Source: Candidatus Nomurabacteria bacterium (GTDB taxonomy: Bacteria > Patescibacteriota > Minisyncoccia > Phycocordibacterales > Phycocordibacteraceae). Taken from it: a stretch of DNA of 54,829 nucleotides. The notes below the pieces were generated by a model, which saw only the letters and a list, made by a program, of their open reading frames with translations, searched no databases and was not told the origin of the DNA. Within the stretch, counting starts at the first letter, position 1. Every line of letters starts with the position of its first letter. A program made the position numbers and the translations under genes. The stretch covers positions 1-54,829 of the forward strand of contig CALRBA010000005.1 of NCBI GenBank assembly GCA_943353835.1, read 5' to 3'. Below are positions 16,106 through 24,203 of the stretch, in pieces.

Positions 16106-18220
16106 TTAAGAAGGCCACTTCGCGACCATCAGGTATTCAGCGTCTTTTGTCGGCATAGACTGATAGATTTCTTCAGTGATGAAAGGCATAAATGGGTGTA
16201 GAAGTTTCAGAATGCGAGTGAGCAGGAGCAGAAGCAGGGTAGCGCGGGACTGCCTTGCATCCTCATCAGTTCCAGCGAATATCGGCTTTGATTCTTCCAA
16301 AATCTTGTCTGCGAACTCGTGCCAAGAGTAGTGGTAGATTTTTTCCGCCGCCATGTATATTCTAAATTCTTCTATGTCTATCGTTATATCTTTTGTTAGT
16401 GCATTTACTTGAGCCAATAATTCTGCGTCCTTCTGCGTCAGTTCTGCGTTGTTCTGCGCAAGATTTGTATTTTCAAATACAAATCTTGAAATGTTCCACA
16501 GCTTGTTTGCGAAGTGCTTGTAGCCCTTCACTTTATCTTCACTGAGTGATAGGTCGGTTCCAGGTGTGTTACCGACGACGAGCGCCATACGAAGAGCGTC
16601 TGTTCCGTACTTATCTGTAAGATTAAGAGGATTCACTACATTACCTTTGCTCTTACTCATCTTTTTACCATGAGCATCATTCACAAGTCCGTGGAGATAG
16701 ACGGTATGAAATGGTGCTTTCTTTGCAAGGTAGAGGCCGAAAATCACCATGCGTGGAATCCACTTGAAAATTAAGTCGTGACCTGTTTCCATCACATCTG
16801 TCGGATAATAAGTTGTGTAATCTTTTCCATTTGGAAATCCGGTAACGATAAGTGGCCACTGTCCGCTTGAGAACCACGTATCAAAAGTATCAGTATCAGC
16901 ATCCCATCCTTCTCCGTCAGGTTTTTCACGGGAGATAATTATTTCTTCGTTCCCACTTTCGCGATTCTTAAACCATGCTGGAATCGGGATACCCCATACT
17001 ATTTGTCTAGAAATGTTCCAATCCAGAGCGTTTTCCATCCAGTACCTGAATATTTTTTCGTAGTTATCAGGTACGAACTTTACTTCGCCACGGTTTACTG
17101 ACTCAAGAGCCATCTTGGCGAGTGGAGCCATCTTCACGAACCACTGTTCCTTCGTCTGCGGTTCAATCATGGTGTTACATTTGTAACAGCGTTTCGTTAT
17201 GTGCGTGTAATTGTCGTCGGTTTTTATAAGAAGACCTTTGGAGGCTAGTTTCTCAACTATTTTCGGTCGTGCTTCGGCAATCTTCATTCCGGTGAATTCT
17301 TCAGCAATCGGGAGAAGTTTTCCGTGCCAGTCTATAATTTGTTCTACATCAAGCCCGTGACGTTTCGCTATCTCAAAGTCAATCTGCGAGTGCCACGGAG
17401 TTATTGTCATAACTCCCGTGCCGAATTCCATGTCAACGGCAATGTCTTTGATGACCGTTGCCATAATAGGACCGTTAATCCACTCAACTTCAAGCCTCTG
17501 TCCATGCTCCCAGTCTTTATATCTAGGATCATCCGGGTGCATTACGACATATTTATCACCAAACTTTGTTTCAGGGCGTACGGTGCCTATTTCAAATGGA
17601 CCATATTTAAAATAATAGAACGGTGATTTTTCTTCAGTATTTTCAGTCTCAACATCCGAAAGGGACGTCTGATGTTTTGAGCACCAGTTGACAGTGCGCT
17701 TACCGCGGTAGACGAGACCGTCTATGAACATCTTTTCAAACGTCTTCTGAACTTCCTTGACCACGTCTGGGTCAAGTGTAAATTTCTCCCGCGACCAATC
17801 GCATGAAGCCCCAAGTTCTCTAACCTGTTGTTCCATGTGTTTTTTGCTTTCTAGAGTAAAGGCAAAAATTTCGTTGTAGAGTTGTTTCGGGTCCATACTG
17901 AACCTAGAACGGCCTTCCTTCTCCAATTTTTTTTCATACACGACCTGGGTTTCAAATCCTGCATGGTCTGCTCCAGGAATCCAGAGCGCTTTGTAACCCT
18001 GCATTCGTTTAAAGCGTATAAGAATATCTTCGAGCGTAATGAAAAGTGCATGACCAGCGTGGAGGTCCCCGTTTGCATTCGGCGGAGGCATAACGATAGT
18101 GTAAGGCTTCCCGTCGCCAGTCAAGTTATCAGGATTAAAGAGCCCACTCTTCTCCCACTTCGCATATATTCGCGACTCGGTTGCAGACGGGTCGTATGGC
18201 TTTAAAAACTTGTCAGGCAT
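16106..18220 (-). CDS. valS: Valyl-tRNA synthetase
   Basis: A 704-aa class I synthetase that charges tRNA-Val and edits threonine. PPPNANGDLHAGHA (HIGH motif) near residue 50, editing domain around residues 180-330, KMSKS at about residue 520, then an anticodon-binding helical domain. It is shorter than the 860-950 aa of most bacteria because the C-terminal coiled coil is absent, as is common in CPR. In the region after NISRFVFEN the DNA contains a 30-nt palindrome (16459-16488) and four tandem copies of TTCTGCG on the plus strand, encoding an Ala/Gln/Asn/Glu-rich stretch. Confidence 0.97.
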   Translation of the reverse strand: MPDKFLKPYDPSATESRIYAKWEKSGLFNPDNLTGDGKPYTIVMPPPNANGDLHAGHALFITLEDILIRFKRMQGYKALWIPGADHAGFETQVVYEKKLEKEGRSRFSMDPKQLYNEIFAFTLESKKHMEQQVRELGASCDWSREKFTLDPDVVKEVQKTFEKMFIDGLVYRGKRTVNWCSKHQTSLSDVETENTEEKSPFYYFKYGPFEIGTVRPETKFGDKYVVMHPDDPRYKDWEHGQRLEVEWINGPIMATVIKDIAVDMEFGTGVMTITPWHSQIDFEIAKRHGLDVEQIIDWHGKLLPIAEEFTGMKIAEARPKIVEKLASKGLLIKTDDNYTHITKRCYKCNTMIEPQTKEQWFVKMAPLAKMALESVNRGEVKFVPDNYEKIFRYWMENALDWNISRQIVWGIPIPAWFKNRESGNEEIIISREKPDGEGWDADTDTFDTWFSSGQWPLIVTGFPNGKDYTTYYPTDVMETGHDLIFKWIPRMVIFGLYLAKKAPFHTVYLHGLVNDAHGKKMSKSKGNVVNPLNLTDKYGTDALRMALVVGNTPGTDLSLSEDKVKGYKHFANKLWNISRFVFENTNLAQNNAELTQKDAELLAQVNALTKDITIDIEEFRIYMAAEKIYHYSWHEFADKILEESKPIFAGTDEDARQSRATLLLLLLTRILKLLHPFMPFITEEIYQSMPTKDAEYLMVAKWPS
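16421..16488. repeat. Tandem repeat plus palindrome inside valS
   Basis: TTCTGCG recurs at 16421, 16431, 16442 and 16452 (10-11 nt period), next to a palindrome at 16459-16488 with 13-bp arms CAAGATTTGTATT / AATACAAATCTTG. Confidence 0.7.
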
Positions 18221-18227
18221 TGTCTAA

Positions 18228-18233
18228 AATATA
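18228..18233 (-). promoter_or_regulatory. -10 box of leaderless valS
   Basis: Extended -10 TGCTATATT, seven nucleotides before the ATG at 18220. Confidence 0.6.
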
Positions 18234-18238
18234 GCAAA

Positions 18239-19516
18239 TTAAGGCTTTTTGGCGAGAGAGAGATTACCGTTAGCAATAAAATCAGTTGATCCTCCAGCTG
18301 GCTGACTTTGCCGCGAGGCGCGGTAGAAGCCGGCAAGGGCAATCATAATTGCGTTGTCGGTAGTGAGCTCGGCGGATGGTATATTGAGCGAAACGTCGGG
18401 AAATTCGCGAGAAATGTTTTCTTTGAACACGCGACGAATGTGCGTATTTGCCGAAACGCCACCTCCGATAACCAATGTTTTTGCGCCTGTTTCTTTGAGC
18501 GCTTGTGCAGTTTTTTTCCACAGCACGTCAGTAACTGCGTTTTCAAATTCGTGCGCGATATGCTGTTTTTCTTTTTCATTTATATCGGGAATCTTTTTTA
18601 AGAGATACAACACAGCAGTTTTCAATCCGGCAAATGAGAAATCGCATGTCATTGAATCAATCATTGGCCGCGGAAGAATAATCGCAGAGCCGTGCTCCTC
18701 CTCGGCTCCCTCGGACACGGTCCCCAGTCGCCTGCGGGAAGCACGGTTCTGCTCAGCGAGACGCGAAATTTCTGGACCGCCAGGGTAGGGCAGACCGAGC
18801 ATACGCGCTACCTTGTCAAAGGCCTCGCCGACCGCGTCGTCGCGCGTCTGCCCAATAAGCTCATATTCAAGCCACTCTTTCATTAGCACCAGCTCTGTGT
18901 GTCCACCGGAGATAAGGAGCGCAAGCACCGGCAACTCCACACCATTTATAACAAGGTTTAACCTTGTCCCAAACGGTGGCGTATTTGTTGACTCTTTAGC
19001 GAGGGCGGCAAGTATGTGCCCTTCCATATGGTTCACGGCGACAAGCTGTTTATTCCAGATGAGTGCAAGCGCTTTAGCGAAATTTATACCGACCCAGAGT
19101 GCCGGTTCAAGCCCGGGACCTGACGTAACGGCAATGGCATCTATGTCTGGCGTCTCGCACTCGGAGACGAATTCAAAAAACGCTTCAGTGAGTCCGGGTT
19201 CACGCGCCAAAATTTCAGAAACTGTCGCGCGTACTTCTTCTGGTATCGCCTGCGTATCTTCATGTAAAAGCTCCGCCTCCTCCAACACCGCCTCCAGAAT
19301 CGGTACGAGATTCTTCGCGTGTTCGCGCTTCGCGAGCGCGGGGAAGACCCCGCCGTACTCTTTATGAATCTCTATCTGCGAGAGTAATGCATTCCCGAGC
19401 ACGGTAAACGTGGCGTTTCGTTCACCTGCCCCAAGGGTACTCGAGGGGTCGCCCTCGCACTTAAGTATCGCTATCGCCGTCTCGTCGCAGCTCGTTTCAA
19501 TGGCGAGAATTTTCAT
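18239..19516 (-). CDS. tsaD: tRNA N6-threonylcarbamoyladenosine transferase TsaD
   Basis: A 425-aa ASKHA-fold enzyme that installs t6A37 in tRNA. MKILAIETSCDETAIAIL starts it; HMEGH and SGGHTELV are the metal and substrate motifs, and VIGGGVSANTHIRR lies near the end. It is about 80 residues longer than usual. Extra segments are EGDPSSTLGAGER near residue 20, about 45 residues before DIDAIAVTSGPGLEPA, a REP-encoded TRLNLVIN before the SGGHT motif, and NRASRRRLGTVSEGAEEEHG before ILPRPM. Start at 19516 preferred over 19528. The start overlaps the end of the DHH gene by 20 bp. Confidence 0.95.
   Translation of the reverse strand: MKILAIETSCDETAIAILKCEGDPSSTLGAGERNATFTVLGNALLSQIEIHKEYGGVFPALAKREHAKNLVPILEAVLEEAELLHEDTQAIPEEVRATVSEILAREPGLTEAFFEFVSECETPDIDAIAVTSGPGLEPALWVGINFAKALALIWNKQLVAVNHMEGHILAALAKESTNTPPFGTRLNLVINGVELPVLALLISGGHTELVLMKEWLEYELIGQTRDDAVGEAFDKVARMLGLPYPGGPEISRLAEQNRASRRRLGTVSEGAEEEHGSAIILPRPMIDSMTCDFSFAGLKTAVLYLLKKIPDINEKEKQHIAHEFENAVTDVLWKKTAQALKETGAKTLVIGGGVSANTHIRRVFKENISREFPDVSLNIPSAELTTDNAIMIALAGFYRASRQSQPAGGSTDFIANGNLSLAKKP
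18951..18967. repeat. REP palindrome ACAAGGTTTAACCTTGT inside tsaD
   Basis: It is identical over 24 nt (18949-18972) to the copy just upstream of the second RAYT (36319-36342). It is read in frame as TRLNLV in TsaD, at a position where other TsaD proteins have no residues. Confidence 0.9.
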
Positions 19517-20387
19517 CTTTTTTCTCAATCAGTTTCCATGGAATAAGATTCCCAAACGGAATTTCAAATCCAGAGGCAGCCGGATGGCCGTTTCCACCAT
19601 ATTTTTGTGCAATGGATGCAACATTGACGCTTCCATCGCTACGCAACGATACACGAAGACCTTCTGCATCCGCAGAAACAATAATTGCAATAGGTGGTTT
19701 AAGACGCGCAAGTCTATTTCCGGTATCACTGGTAAATTCACCGGAAGCACCGGTTAAATAACATTCGTATCCTTCAAAACTAACGATTTCAGCATGATGA
19801 ATGCCATGCAGAACAACATGCTCATGATGTTGAGAGAACAGTCTACCAGTTTCTACTATGCGCTTAAGTTCAATCGGGTCTTCTAGTTCCACAATAAATG
19901 TATTCCATTTCTCCACATTTTTTATATCAAAAGATGCGAAAGAATCCGTAAGCGTGTATACGTATGCAAGAACTTCCCGTGAGTTCTGTAAATTAAAGCG
20001 ATATAAATCGCCGTCCTCCACATATTTCAAAAGCATTGGAACTGGAGTATCAGGATTAAAATAACTCCATGCAATGGTTGCTCCGGAACGACTCGTATCA
20101 AAAACTCCAGGGAATTTTGTTGCGATTTCGCGCACACCATCGTGATGGTCAAGTACGGTAACGGATCTTGCTGATTCCACCAGCTGATCCATAATCGATT
20201 GCGTATAACAAAAATCAATCAAAAACAAATCTTTACCTTCAAGATGTTCAGGCGCAGGTTTACCGTGCTTTAGCGGAATGTATTCCGCCGTGTTACCAAA
20301 TTTTTTCCATGCGGCGTAGGCGCCACCGAAGCCGTCCGGACATCCTCCGTGATAGAGGATGGCTATGTCTTTATGATGTTGGTGCAT
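19497..20387 (-). CDS. DHH/DHHA1-family phosphoesterase
   Basis: A 296-aa protein with the DHH-superfamily motifs: HGGCPDGFGGAYAAWK near the N-terminus (D of motif I), LIDFCY, VLDHHDG (the DHH-like motif III) and GGNGHPAASGF of the DHHA1 domain. Relatives degrade oligoribonucleotides or cyclic dinucleotides; the substrate here cannot be told. It has its own leaderless promoter and runs into tsaD. Confidence 0.88.
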   Translation of the reverse strand: MHQHHKDIAILYHGGCPDGFGGAYAAWKKFGNTAEYIPLKHGKPAPEHLEGKDLFLIDFCYTQSIMDQLVESARSVTVLDHHDGVREIATKFPGVFDTSRSGATIAWSYFNPDTPVPMLLKYVEDGDLYRFNLQNSREVLAYVYTLTDSFASFDIKNVEKWNTFIVELEDPIELKRIVETGRLFSQHHEHVVLHGIHHAEIVSFEGYECYLTGASGEFTSDTGNRLARLKPPIAIIVSADAEGLRVSLRSDGSVNVASIAQKYGGNGHPAASGFEIPFGNLIPWKLIEKKDENSRH

Positions 20388-20394
20388 AAGTCCA

Positions 20395-20400
20395 AGTGTA
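20395..20400 (-). promoter_or_regulatory. -10 box of the leaderless DHH gene
   Basis: TACACT seven nucleotides before the ATG at 20387. Confidence 0.5.
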
Positions 20401-20405
20401 CTCGC

Positions 20406-21359
20406 TTAACGCGTAAAACGCACTGAGACACCGGCGGGGATGACGCGCTCTGAAGAAGATTCTTTAATGTAGAGTTCGCCAGACTCGCCGTTTATCTCGC
20501 CAAAAGCGCTCTCTATCGCCTGAGCGAAGGAACGCGGGGCGTAGCCAGCCGCGTAGCCGTTCACAAGTAAGAAGGAACCAGTCGCGTCTGAAAAAATCTC
20601 TTTTAGCGACTCAAGAAGAACTGGGAAGTCTTCTTCAATCTTCCACACCTCACCCTTCGCTCCGCGACCGAATGCGGGCGGGTCAAGAATTATTCCATCA
20701 TATTTGGCACCTCTACGGGCTTCGCGTTTTACGAAGGCGAGTGCGTCGTCCAGTATCCAGCGGATTCTATCTTCGTTAATGTCCGAAAGTCGCGCATTCT
20801 CGTGCGCCCAATCCAGCGATTGCTTTGATGCATCAACGTGCGTGACGAACGCTCCCGCTTGTGCGGCGACAAGCGAGGCGATGCCTGTGTAGCCGAACAA
20901 ATTTAGGATACTCACTCCAGTAGCTTGCTGTGAAAAAGTCCTCGGGTCTCCTACCTCCGGTCGGCCAGACTGTTTTATCGCAAGCCCCTGTCGTTCGTTG
21001 AGTGCCTTGACGCAGTCTTTTATCCAAACCCAATTTGGAGCTTGTTCTGGAAAGATACCGGTGTGCTTGAATCCTGTGAGTCGTGCGAGGAATCGTGCGT
21101 CATGCCAAGAAATCTGCCACGATTCCGGTACTGGTTTATTCATTTTCCATTCGCCTTTTTTATCATGGAATGCGAATTCAGCATGTGCAGTTTCCCAAAG
21201 TTCTGGTTTTTGTTTTTTCCACAATGCTTGAGTCTCGGGACGCACGACGATAATCTCACCAAAACGTTCCAGCTTCATATTGTCGCCGGAATCAATAAGT
21301 TCATAGTCATCCCACGGTAGGGAGACGAGATGTTGGTCACAATTTATTTTTTTTGTCAT
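20406..21359 (-). CDS. Class I SAM-dependent methyltransferase (RlmI/RlmK-like)
   Basis: A 317-aa Rossmann methyltransferase. Motif I is VSILNLFGYTGIASLVAAQA, motif II VTHVDASKQSLDWA, motif IV GIILDPPAFGRG (DPPxF, typical of the RlmI/RsmL-like rRNA cytosine methyltransferases), then GSFLLVNGYAAGY. The N-terminus lacks a PUA domain and instead has a beta-rich region of about 120 residues. Likely a 23S rRNA m5C-type enzyme; exact target unsure. It follows rlmB by nine bases with a possible own -10 (TATAAA, 21368-21373). Confidence 0.85.
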   Translation of the reverse strand: MTKKINCDQHLVSLPWDDYELIDSGDNMKLERFGEIIVVRPETQALWKKQKPELWETAHAEFAFHDKKGEWKMNKPVPESWQISWHDARFLARLTGFKHTGIFPEQAPNWVWIKDCVKALNERQGLAIKQSGRPEVGDPRTFSQQATGVSILNLFGYTGIASLVAAQAGAFVTHVDASKQSLDWAHENARLSDINEDRIRWILDDALAFVKREARRGAKYDGIILDPPAFGRGAKGEVWKIEEDFPVLLESLKEIFSDATGSFLLVNGYAAGYAPRSFAQAIESAFGEINGESGELYIKESSSERVIPAGVSVRFTR

Positions 21360-21368
21360 AACGTCTTT

Positions 21369-22157
21369 TTATAAAGCTTCGGGATGTTTACGTGACCATT
21401 CGTAGAACACAACTGCTGCGGATACCGCTGCGTTCAGCGATTCGGTCCGCGAATGCATTGGTATTTTTAAAATAACGTCGCAGGTGTCAAGCGTTTTCTC
21501 GCGTATCCCCGCGCCTTCGTTGCCGATAACGAATGCGCTCGGAGCATCAAAAACATCAGTGCCGAGAGATGTTTTTCCGTCCATCGCTAAACCATAAATC
21601 CAAAAGCCTTTCTCTTTAAGCACATTTAGTGTGTTGTTCACATTACCTATGGAGACGAGTGGAATGCGGAATACCATGCCCGCAGATGTTTTCACCACCG
21701 CGCCAGTGATGCCGGCCTGATTATGTTCTGGGATAAGTACAGCCGAGAGTCCGAAGGCTGCCGCCGAGCGGATTATGGCGCCGACATTATGTGGGTCCTG
21801 CACCTCACCCAAGACAGCGACCGCAGGATTTGTTTTTACGTCTAATGTCTTCAAAAAATCATCAAGCGATATGAGCAGAGCAGACGGGTCCATCGTCGCG
21901 ATGACGCCCTGATGCACCGTATCTCGCCCGACGAGATCCTTACCAGAGTCCTTTGTGAGTGTAGATGTCGGAATATTATTTTTCTCCAATAAAATTCGCA
22001 GTTCAGTATCACGCAGATCGGGCGCCAGAAATACCTTACGAATAACCCTAGGAGTATTACGAAGCGCCTCCATAAGCGCGTGCTTACCGTAGATGTAAAT
22101 CTTGCCTCTGGCATCTTTTTTCTGGATATATTTTTTATTGTATTGTTTTGGTCGCAT
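21369..22157 (-). CDS. rlmB: 23S rRNA/tRNA 2'-O-ribose methyltransferase, SpoU/TrmH family
   Basis: A 262-aa SPOUT enzyme. The N-terminal substrate-binding domain starts IYGKHALMEALRN. The catalytic knot has the three motifs LGEVQDPHNVGAIIRSAAAF, FVIGNEGAGI and ILKIPMHSRTESLNAAVSAA. It fits RlmB (Gm2251) best. The ATG at 22157 is chosen because an earlier in-frame start at 22193 lies inside tRNA-Val. Its position right after tRNA-Val suggests shared transcription from the tRNA promoter. Confidence 0.92.
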   Translation of the reverse strand: MRPKQYNKKYIQKKDARGKIYIYGKHALMEALRNTPRVIRKVFLAPDLRDTELRILLEKNNIPTSTLTKDSGKDLVGRDTVHQGVIATMDPSALLISLDDFLKTLDVKTNPAVAVLGEVQDPHNVGAIIRSAAAFGLSAVLIPEHNQAGITGAVVKTSAGMVFRIPLVSIGNVNNTLNVLKEKGFWIYGLAMDGKTSLGTDVFDAPSAFVIGNEGAGIREKTLDTCDVILKIPMHSRTESLNAAVSAAVVFYEWSRKHPEAL

Positions 22158-22163
22158 AACGAG

Positions 22164-22236
22164 TGCGCGGTGAGGGATTCGAACCCCCGACATCTACAAC
22201 GTCAATGTAGCGCTCTACCAACTGAGCTAACCGCGC
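22164..22236 (-). tRNA. tRNA-Val (GAC)
   Basis: Acceptor GCGCGGT/ACCGCGC, D-arm TAGCTCAGTTGGTAGAGC, anticodon loop TTGACGT, T-loop GGTTCGAATCC. CCA not encoded. Confidence 0.95.
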
Positions 22237-22270
22237 GTACAAAAACTATAACACAAAATCCAAAAACCGA

Positions 22271-22342
22271 TGACCCTACCGGGAGTCGAACCCGGGTTTA
22301 GAGCTTGAAAAGCTCTCGTCCTAACCGTTAGACGATAGGGCC
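22271..22342 (-). tRNA. tRNA-Glu (TTC)
   Basis: Acceptor GGCCCTA/TAGGGTC, anticodon loop TTTTCAA, T-loop GGTTCGACTCC. A TAGAAT box on the minus strand at about 22357-22362 is a plausible promoter. Confidence 0.95.
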
Positions 22343-22432
22343 GTCTACACCCAGTAGGTCATTCTACTGAATGAGGTGCACATATTAAAGTGATGTGCCC
22401 GTCTTTAAAACTTATCATTTCCGCGCCAAAAT

Positions 22433-22438
22433 GCTAGG
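22433..22438 (+). promoter_or_regulatory. tRNA-Ser promoter -10
   Basis: Extended -10 TGCTAGGAT, 11 nt before the tRNA-Ser 5' end. Confidence 0.55.
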
Positions 22439-22449
22439 ATTGCGAGCAC

Positions 22450-22539
22450 GGAGGCGTGGCAGAGTGGTCGAATGCGCCAGTTTCGAAAACTGGTATGTGG
22501 GAAACCGCATCGGAGGTTCGAATCCTCCCGCCTCCGCCA
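22450..22539 (+). tRNA. tRNA-Ser (CGA)
   Basis: A class II tRNA with a long variable arm: acceptor GGAGGCG/CGCCTCC, anticodon loop TTCGAAA, T-loop GGTTCGAATCC, encoded CCA. Confidence 0.95.
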
Positions 22540-22547
22540 GAGCATAG

Positions 22548-22553
22548 TATACT
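22548..22553 (+). promoter_or_regulatory. -10 box of leaderless DedA gene
   Basis: TATACT seven nucleotides before the ATG at 22561, directly after tRNA-Ser. Confidence 0.6.
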
Positions 22554-22560
22554 GACAAAA

Positions 22561-23196
22561 ATGTCACCGGATATAATAATGGAACTTATTCTCCAGTACA
22601 GATACTGGATACTTATCCCGTTGTCCTTCATAGAAGGACCGGCGGTTGCATTCATCGCCGGCACGCTCGCTTCGGTGGGCATATTCAATATGTATTTTCT
22701 CGCAGTGCTGTTCTTCGTCCGCGATGTAGGACTGGATATAGTGTATTACGCGATTGGTCACTACGGAGGCCGTACAGCTTTCGCGAAGCGCATGTTGGCA
22801 AAGATTGGTGTGACAGAGGACCATCTGGAAGATGTGCGCGTTTTATGGGAGAGACGCCCTGGCTGGACGATGTTTATCGGAAAACTTTCATACGGCATCG
22901 CGTCTGCGTTTATTGTCGTTGCAGGAATGGTAAAGATGCCTTTCTCATTGTTCATAAAATACGGAATACTCGTAGCCGTTCTTCAATACGGAATTCTACT
23001 ATTAGCCGGATACTTCCTGGGAGAAAGCTTTGGTGGGAGCATCGTGCAAATCATCAGCAATGTACAGTATGTTATTCTTTTTGCCGCAATAATTATTTCC
23101 GGATACTATATTTTCACCTGGTACATGCGCCAGAAACTTCTTAAAGCAGACAAAAAGATTGAGGAGAAACTGGCTGACAAGAATCATCCGGTATGA
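22561..23196 (+). CDS. DedA family (VTT domain) membrane protein
   Basis: A 211-aa protein with five or six hydrophobic segments. The family pattern is clear: IPLSFIEGPAVAFIAGTLAS (re-entrant loop with E and P), then DVGLDIVYYAIGHYGGR and an arginine-bearing FIGKLSYGIASAFIVVAGM. DedA proteins include undecaprenyl-phosphate and phospholipid flippases. The start is set by the leaderless promoter; an upstream frame reading through tRNA-Ser is spurious. It overlaps the glycosyltransferase by ATGA, which suggests a joint role in lipid-linked glycan assembly (inference). Confidence 0.9.
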   Translation: MSPDIIMELILQYRYWILIPLSFIEGPAVAFIAGTLASVGIFNMYFLAVLFFVRDVGLDIVYYAIGHYGGRTAFAKRMLAKIGVTEDHLEDVRVLWERRPGWTMFIGKLSYGIASAFIVVAGMVKMPFSLFIKYGILVAVLQYGILLLAGYFLGESFGGSIVQIISNVQYVILFAAIIISGYYIFTWYMRQKLLKADKKIEEKLADKNHPV

Positions 23197-24200
23197 GGAA
23201 AATACTGTTGGTGACCGACGCTTGGGCACCGCAGGTCAACGGTGTTACGCGCGTATTGAATGCTCATATTGACGGCCTTAAGGAACGCGGTTATGAAGTT
23301 TCTGTAATAGAACCAGGCCAATTCAGAACTATGCCGTTGCCTATGTATCCGGAGATTCGTCTCGCACTATTCGCGCGCCGCAGAATTGCTACGATAATTG
23401 ACAAAATTAAACCGGACGCCATACACATAGTTACCGAAGGACCACTTGGATGGGCGGCTCGTTCCGTATGTCTAAAACATAGAATACCATTTACGACGTG
23501 GTATCACACCAAGTTTCAACTATATGTTGACGTTCGTCTTCACGGACTTCTTGGTCCGATTCATTGGCTCATGCGCCGATTCCATTCAAAAGCAGTTCGC
23601 ACCATGGTTTCAACCGAAAGTCTCAAATGCGAACTGGAGGTGGACGGATTTAAAAATGTAGTCGTAGTACCGCTCGGTGTTGATATAATTCAATTTATCC
23701 GCAATTCGTCTCCGCCACTTCCGCCATTGCCGAAGCCCGTCTTCGTATACTTTAGCCGTATCGCACCGGAAAAAAGTCCGGAGGAATTTTTAAAATTGAA
23801 ACTATCCGGTACGAAGCTCGTCATAGGGGACGGACCAGATAGAGCGAAGCTAGAAAAGAAGTATGGGAAAGAAAACAAGTTTGTCGGATATAAGCGCGGA
23901 CAGGAGTTGGTGGATTGGCTCTCGCTCGCTGATGTATTCATCTTTCCTTCTCGCACAGAAACGTTCGGACTTGTTGTTCTAGAAGCGCTCGCCTGTGGGA
24001 TACCGGTCGCCGCGCACTCATGTGTGGGACCGCGCGACATAATAACGGAAGGGAAGGACGGTTACTTAAGCGAAGATTTGGCCCTTGCCGCGCTCAAATG
24101 TCTCGTGCTTTCGCGCGACGATTGCCGCGCAACAGCCGAAAAATATTCTTGGGAACATTCATCCGAAACGTTCATAAAAAACCTCTTCTTCATTCGTTAG
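23193..24200 (+). CDS. Glycosyltransferase family 4-type (GT-B)
   Basis: A 335-aa GT-B enzyme. The N-terminal domain begins ILLVTDAWAPQVNGVTRVL and matches the GT4 glycosyltransferase start; the C-terminal nucleotide-binding domain has FVYFSRIAPEKSPEEFL, then DVFIFPSRTETFGLVVLEAL (EX7E motif) and GIPVAAHSCVGPRDII. Close to the diacylglycerol glucosyltransferase/PimB-like group. The start overlaps the DedA stop. Likely adds sugars to membrane lipids; donor and acceptor unknown. Confidence 0.9.
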   Translation: MRKILLVTDAWAPQVNGVTRVLNAHIDGLKERGYEVSVIEPGQFRTMPLPMYPEIRLALFARRRIATIIDKIKPDAIHIVTEGPLGWAARSVCLKHRIPFTTWYHTKFQLYVDVRLHGLLGPIHWLMRRFHSKAVRTMVSTESLKCELEVDGFKNVVVVPLGVDIIQFIRNSSPPLPPLPKPVFVYFSRIAPEKSPEEFLKLKLSGTKLVIGDGPDRAKLEKKYGKENKFVGYKRGQELVDWLSLADVFIFPSRTETFGLVVLEALACGIPVAAHSCVGPRDIITEGKDGYLSEDLALAALKCLVLSRDDCRATAEKYSWEHSSETFIKNLFFIR

Positions 24201-24203
24201 AGT

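Noticed and set aside
4623-19454. Similarity between the segment after nrdJ (4623-4653) and a tsaD segment (19427-19453), both CCC..GGG-TAC..TCGCC
   Set aside because: The alignment needs several gaps in a short GC-rich stretch; not strong enough to call a repeat family.
22158-22193. Longer RlmB start inside tRNA-Val
   Set aside because: The extra residues (SGVRIPHRAL) are the tRNA 3' half translated; the ATG at 22157 fits the family.
22456-22560. Extension of the DedA protein through tRNA-Ser
   Set aside because: The frame crosses the tRNA and the -10 box; the ATG at 22561 begins a normal DedA protein.
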